Below are positions 32,110 to 32,434 of a DNA stretch of 32,434 bases, in pieces (position 1 is the first letter of the stretch; each line of letters starts with the position of its first letter). Position numbers and translations under genes: made by a program. Source of the stretch: Bacillota bacterium (GTDB lineage Bacteria; Bacillota; UBA4882; UBA10575); assembly GCA_012735135.1 (NCBI GenBank), contig JAAYHY010000070.1, positions 1 through 32,434 on the forward strand. Direction: 5' to 3'. The notes beneath the pieces are model-generated. The model worked only from the letters and a program-made list of their open reading frames with translations. It ran no database searches and was not told the origin of the DNA.

Positions 32110-32433
32110 TTACTGAAAATCAATCCCGTAAAAAATCCGGATTAACTTCTCCTTTAACCGGGCGGAGACAAACCTGGCTAAGAACGGAAATTTCGTAGAA
32201 AGGAAATCTCCTGCCGCGTAACAAGGCCGGGGGTTTTTCTCCTTGGCGATCTGAAGCACCCGGTCGGCGATGACCTGTGGGGACGGTGCTTTTTCCATAT
32301 TAACGTCGATCACCCGCCAACAGGCGTCAGTCCATTTCCGGTAAGGCGATTCCTCCTTCATGCCGAATTGGGTAACATTATTAAAGTTAGTCTTGATATC
32401 ACCCGGTTCCACCGCCACCACTTTCACCCCAAA
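32110..32433 (-). CDS. Short-chain dehydrogenase/reductase, C-terminal part (5' end outside the window)
   Basis: About 107 C-terminal codons are present. The PG motif after the catalytic YxxxK region is visible as GVKVVAVEPGDIKTNF, typical of classical SDR enzymes at the end of strand beta-6. The remaining sequence (ADRVLQIAKEKNPRPCYAAGD, then FVSARLKEKLIRIFYGIDFQ) forms the C-terminal helices. Catalytic residues and the NAD(P)-binding GxxxGxG motif lie beyond base 32434. A sphingolipid-type ketoreductase role next to an SPT-like enzyme is possible but only a guess; the genes are convergent, not in one operon. Confidence 0.8.
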   Translation of the reverse strand, partial: FGVKVVAVEPGDIKTNFNNVTQFGMKEESPYRKWTDACWRVIDVNMEKAPSPQVIADRVLQIAKEKNPRPCYAAGDFLSTKFPFLARFVSARLKEKLIRIFYGIDFQ

Positions 32434-32434
32434 C

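Overview
The window looks like chromosomal DNA of a spore-forming member of the Bacillota (Firmicutes). The evidence is an alpha/beta-type small acid-soluble spore protein, a complete cotJABC coat operon, a YteA-type DksA/TraR protein, giant SPOCS-domain (formerly DUF3794) proteins, and the miaB-mutS-mutL-miaA-hfq gene order with an endonuclease-type MutL. Base composition is moderate (GC roughly half by eye), with an AT-rich island at about 24.7-26.3 kb. I cannot name the genus; a deep-branching lineage of the Limnochordia or Clostridia type is a guess only.

Layout: 0-0.9 kb holds ruvC and the start of ruvA (minus strand). 1.1-4.4 kb holds a membrane M28 peptidase (plus), convergent with a MEDS-domain hybrid histidine kinase (minus). 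4.7-13.7 kb is a minus-strand block of spore character. It contains a YteA-like protein, a DUF5665 membrane protein, a GT4 glycosyltransferase, a 673-residue protein with SPOCS-like flavour, a 644-residue membrane-anchored protein with three SPOCS repeats, and an 848-residue protein with four. Each SPOCS gene is closed by its own hairpin terminator, and the two large ones share a SigK-like promoter arrangement. 13.9-15.9 kb holds two small unknown genes, a decayed mgtC and a membrane zinc-ribbon protein. 16.0-24.6 kb is the conserved block ynbB-type PLP enzyme / hfq / miaA / mutL / mutS / miaB, read on the minus strand from miaB.

24.7-26.3 kb is an AT-rich decayed region. A lipoprotein gene broken by a homopolymer frameshift is flanked by a diverged, internally deleted copy of itself. 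Between the two copies lies a very small membrane-protein gene behind a near-consensus SigA promoter. 26.3-27.7 kb holds the SASP gene and cotJABC. 27.9-29.6 kb holds a small unknown plus-strand gene and the resA-ccdA thiol-redox pair. 29.6-32.0 kb (plus) holds an internally duplicated P-loop ATPase, then a serine-palmitoyltransferase-like alpha-oxoamine synthase preceded by a 17-codon ORF. The window ends inside a minus-strand short-chain dehydrogenase.

Functionally, the window joins housekeeping genes (Holliday junction resolution, mismatch repair, tRNA A37 modification, Hfq) to several spore-envelope loci. The best candidate for something little described is the SPOCS-repeat cluster at 6.8-13.7 kb with its linked glycosyltransferase. 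No rRNA, tRNA, CRISPR array, insertion sequence or phage gene was seen.
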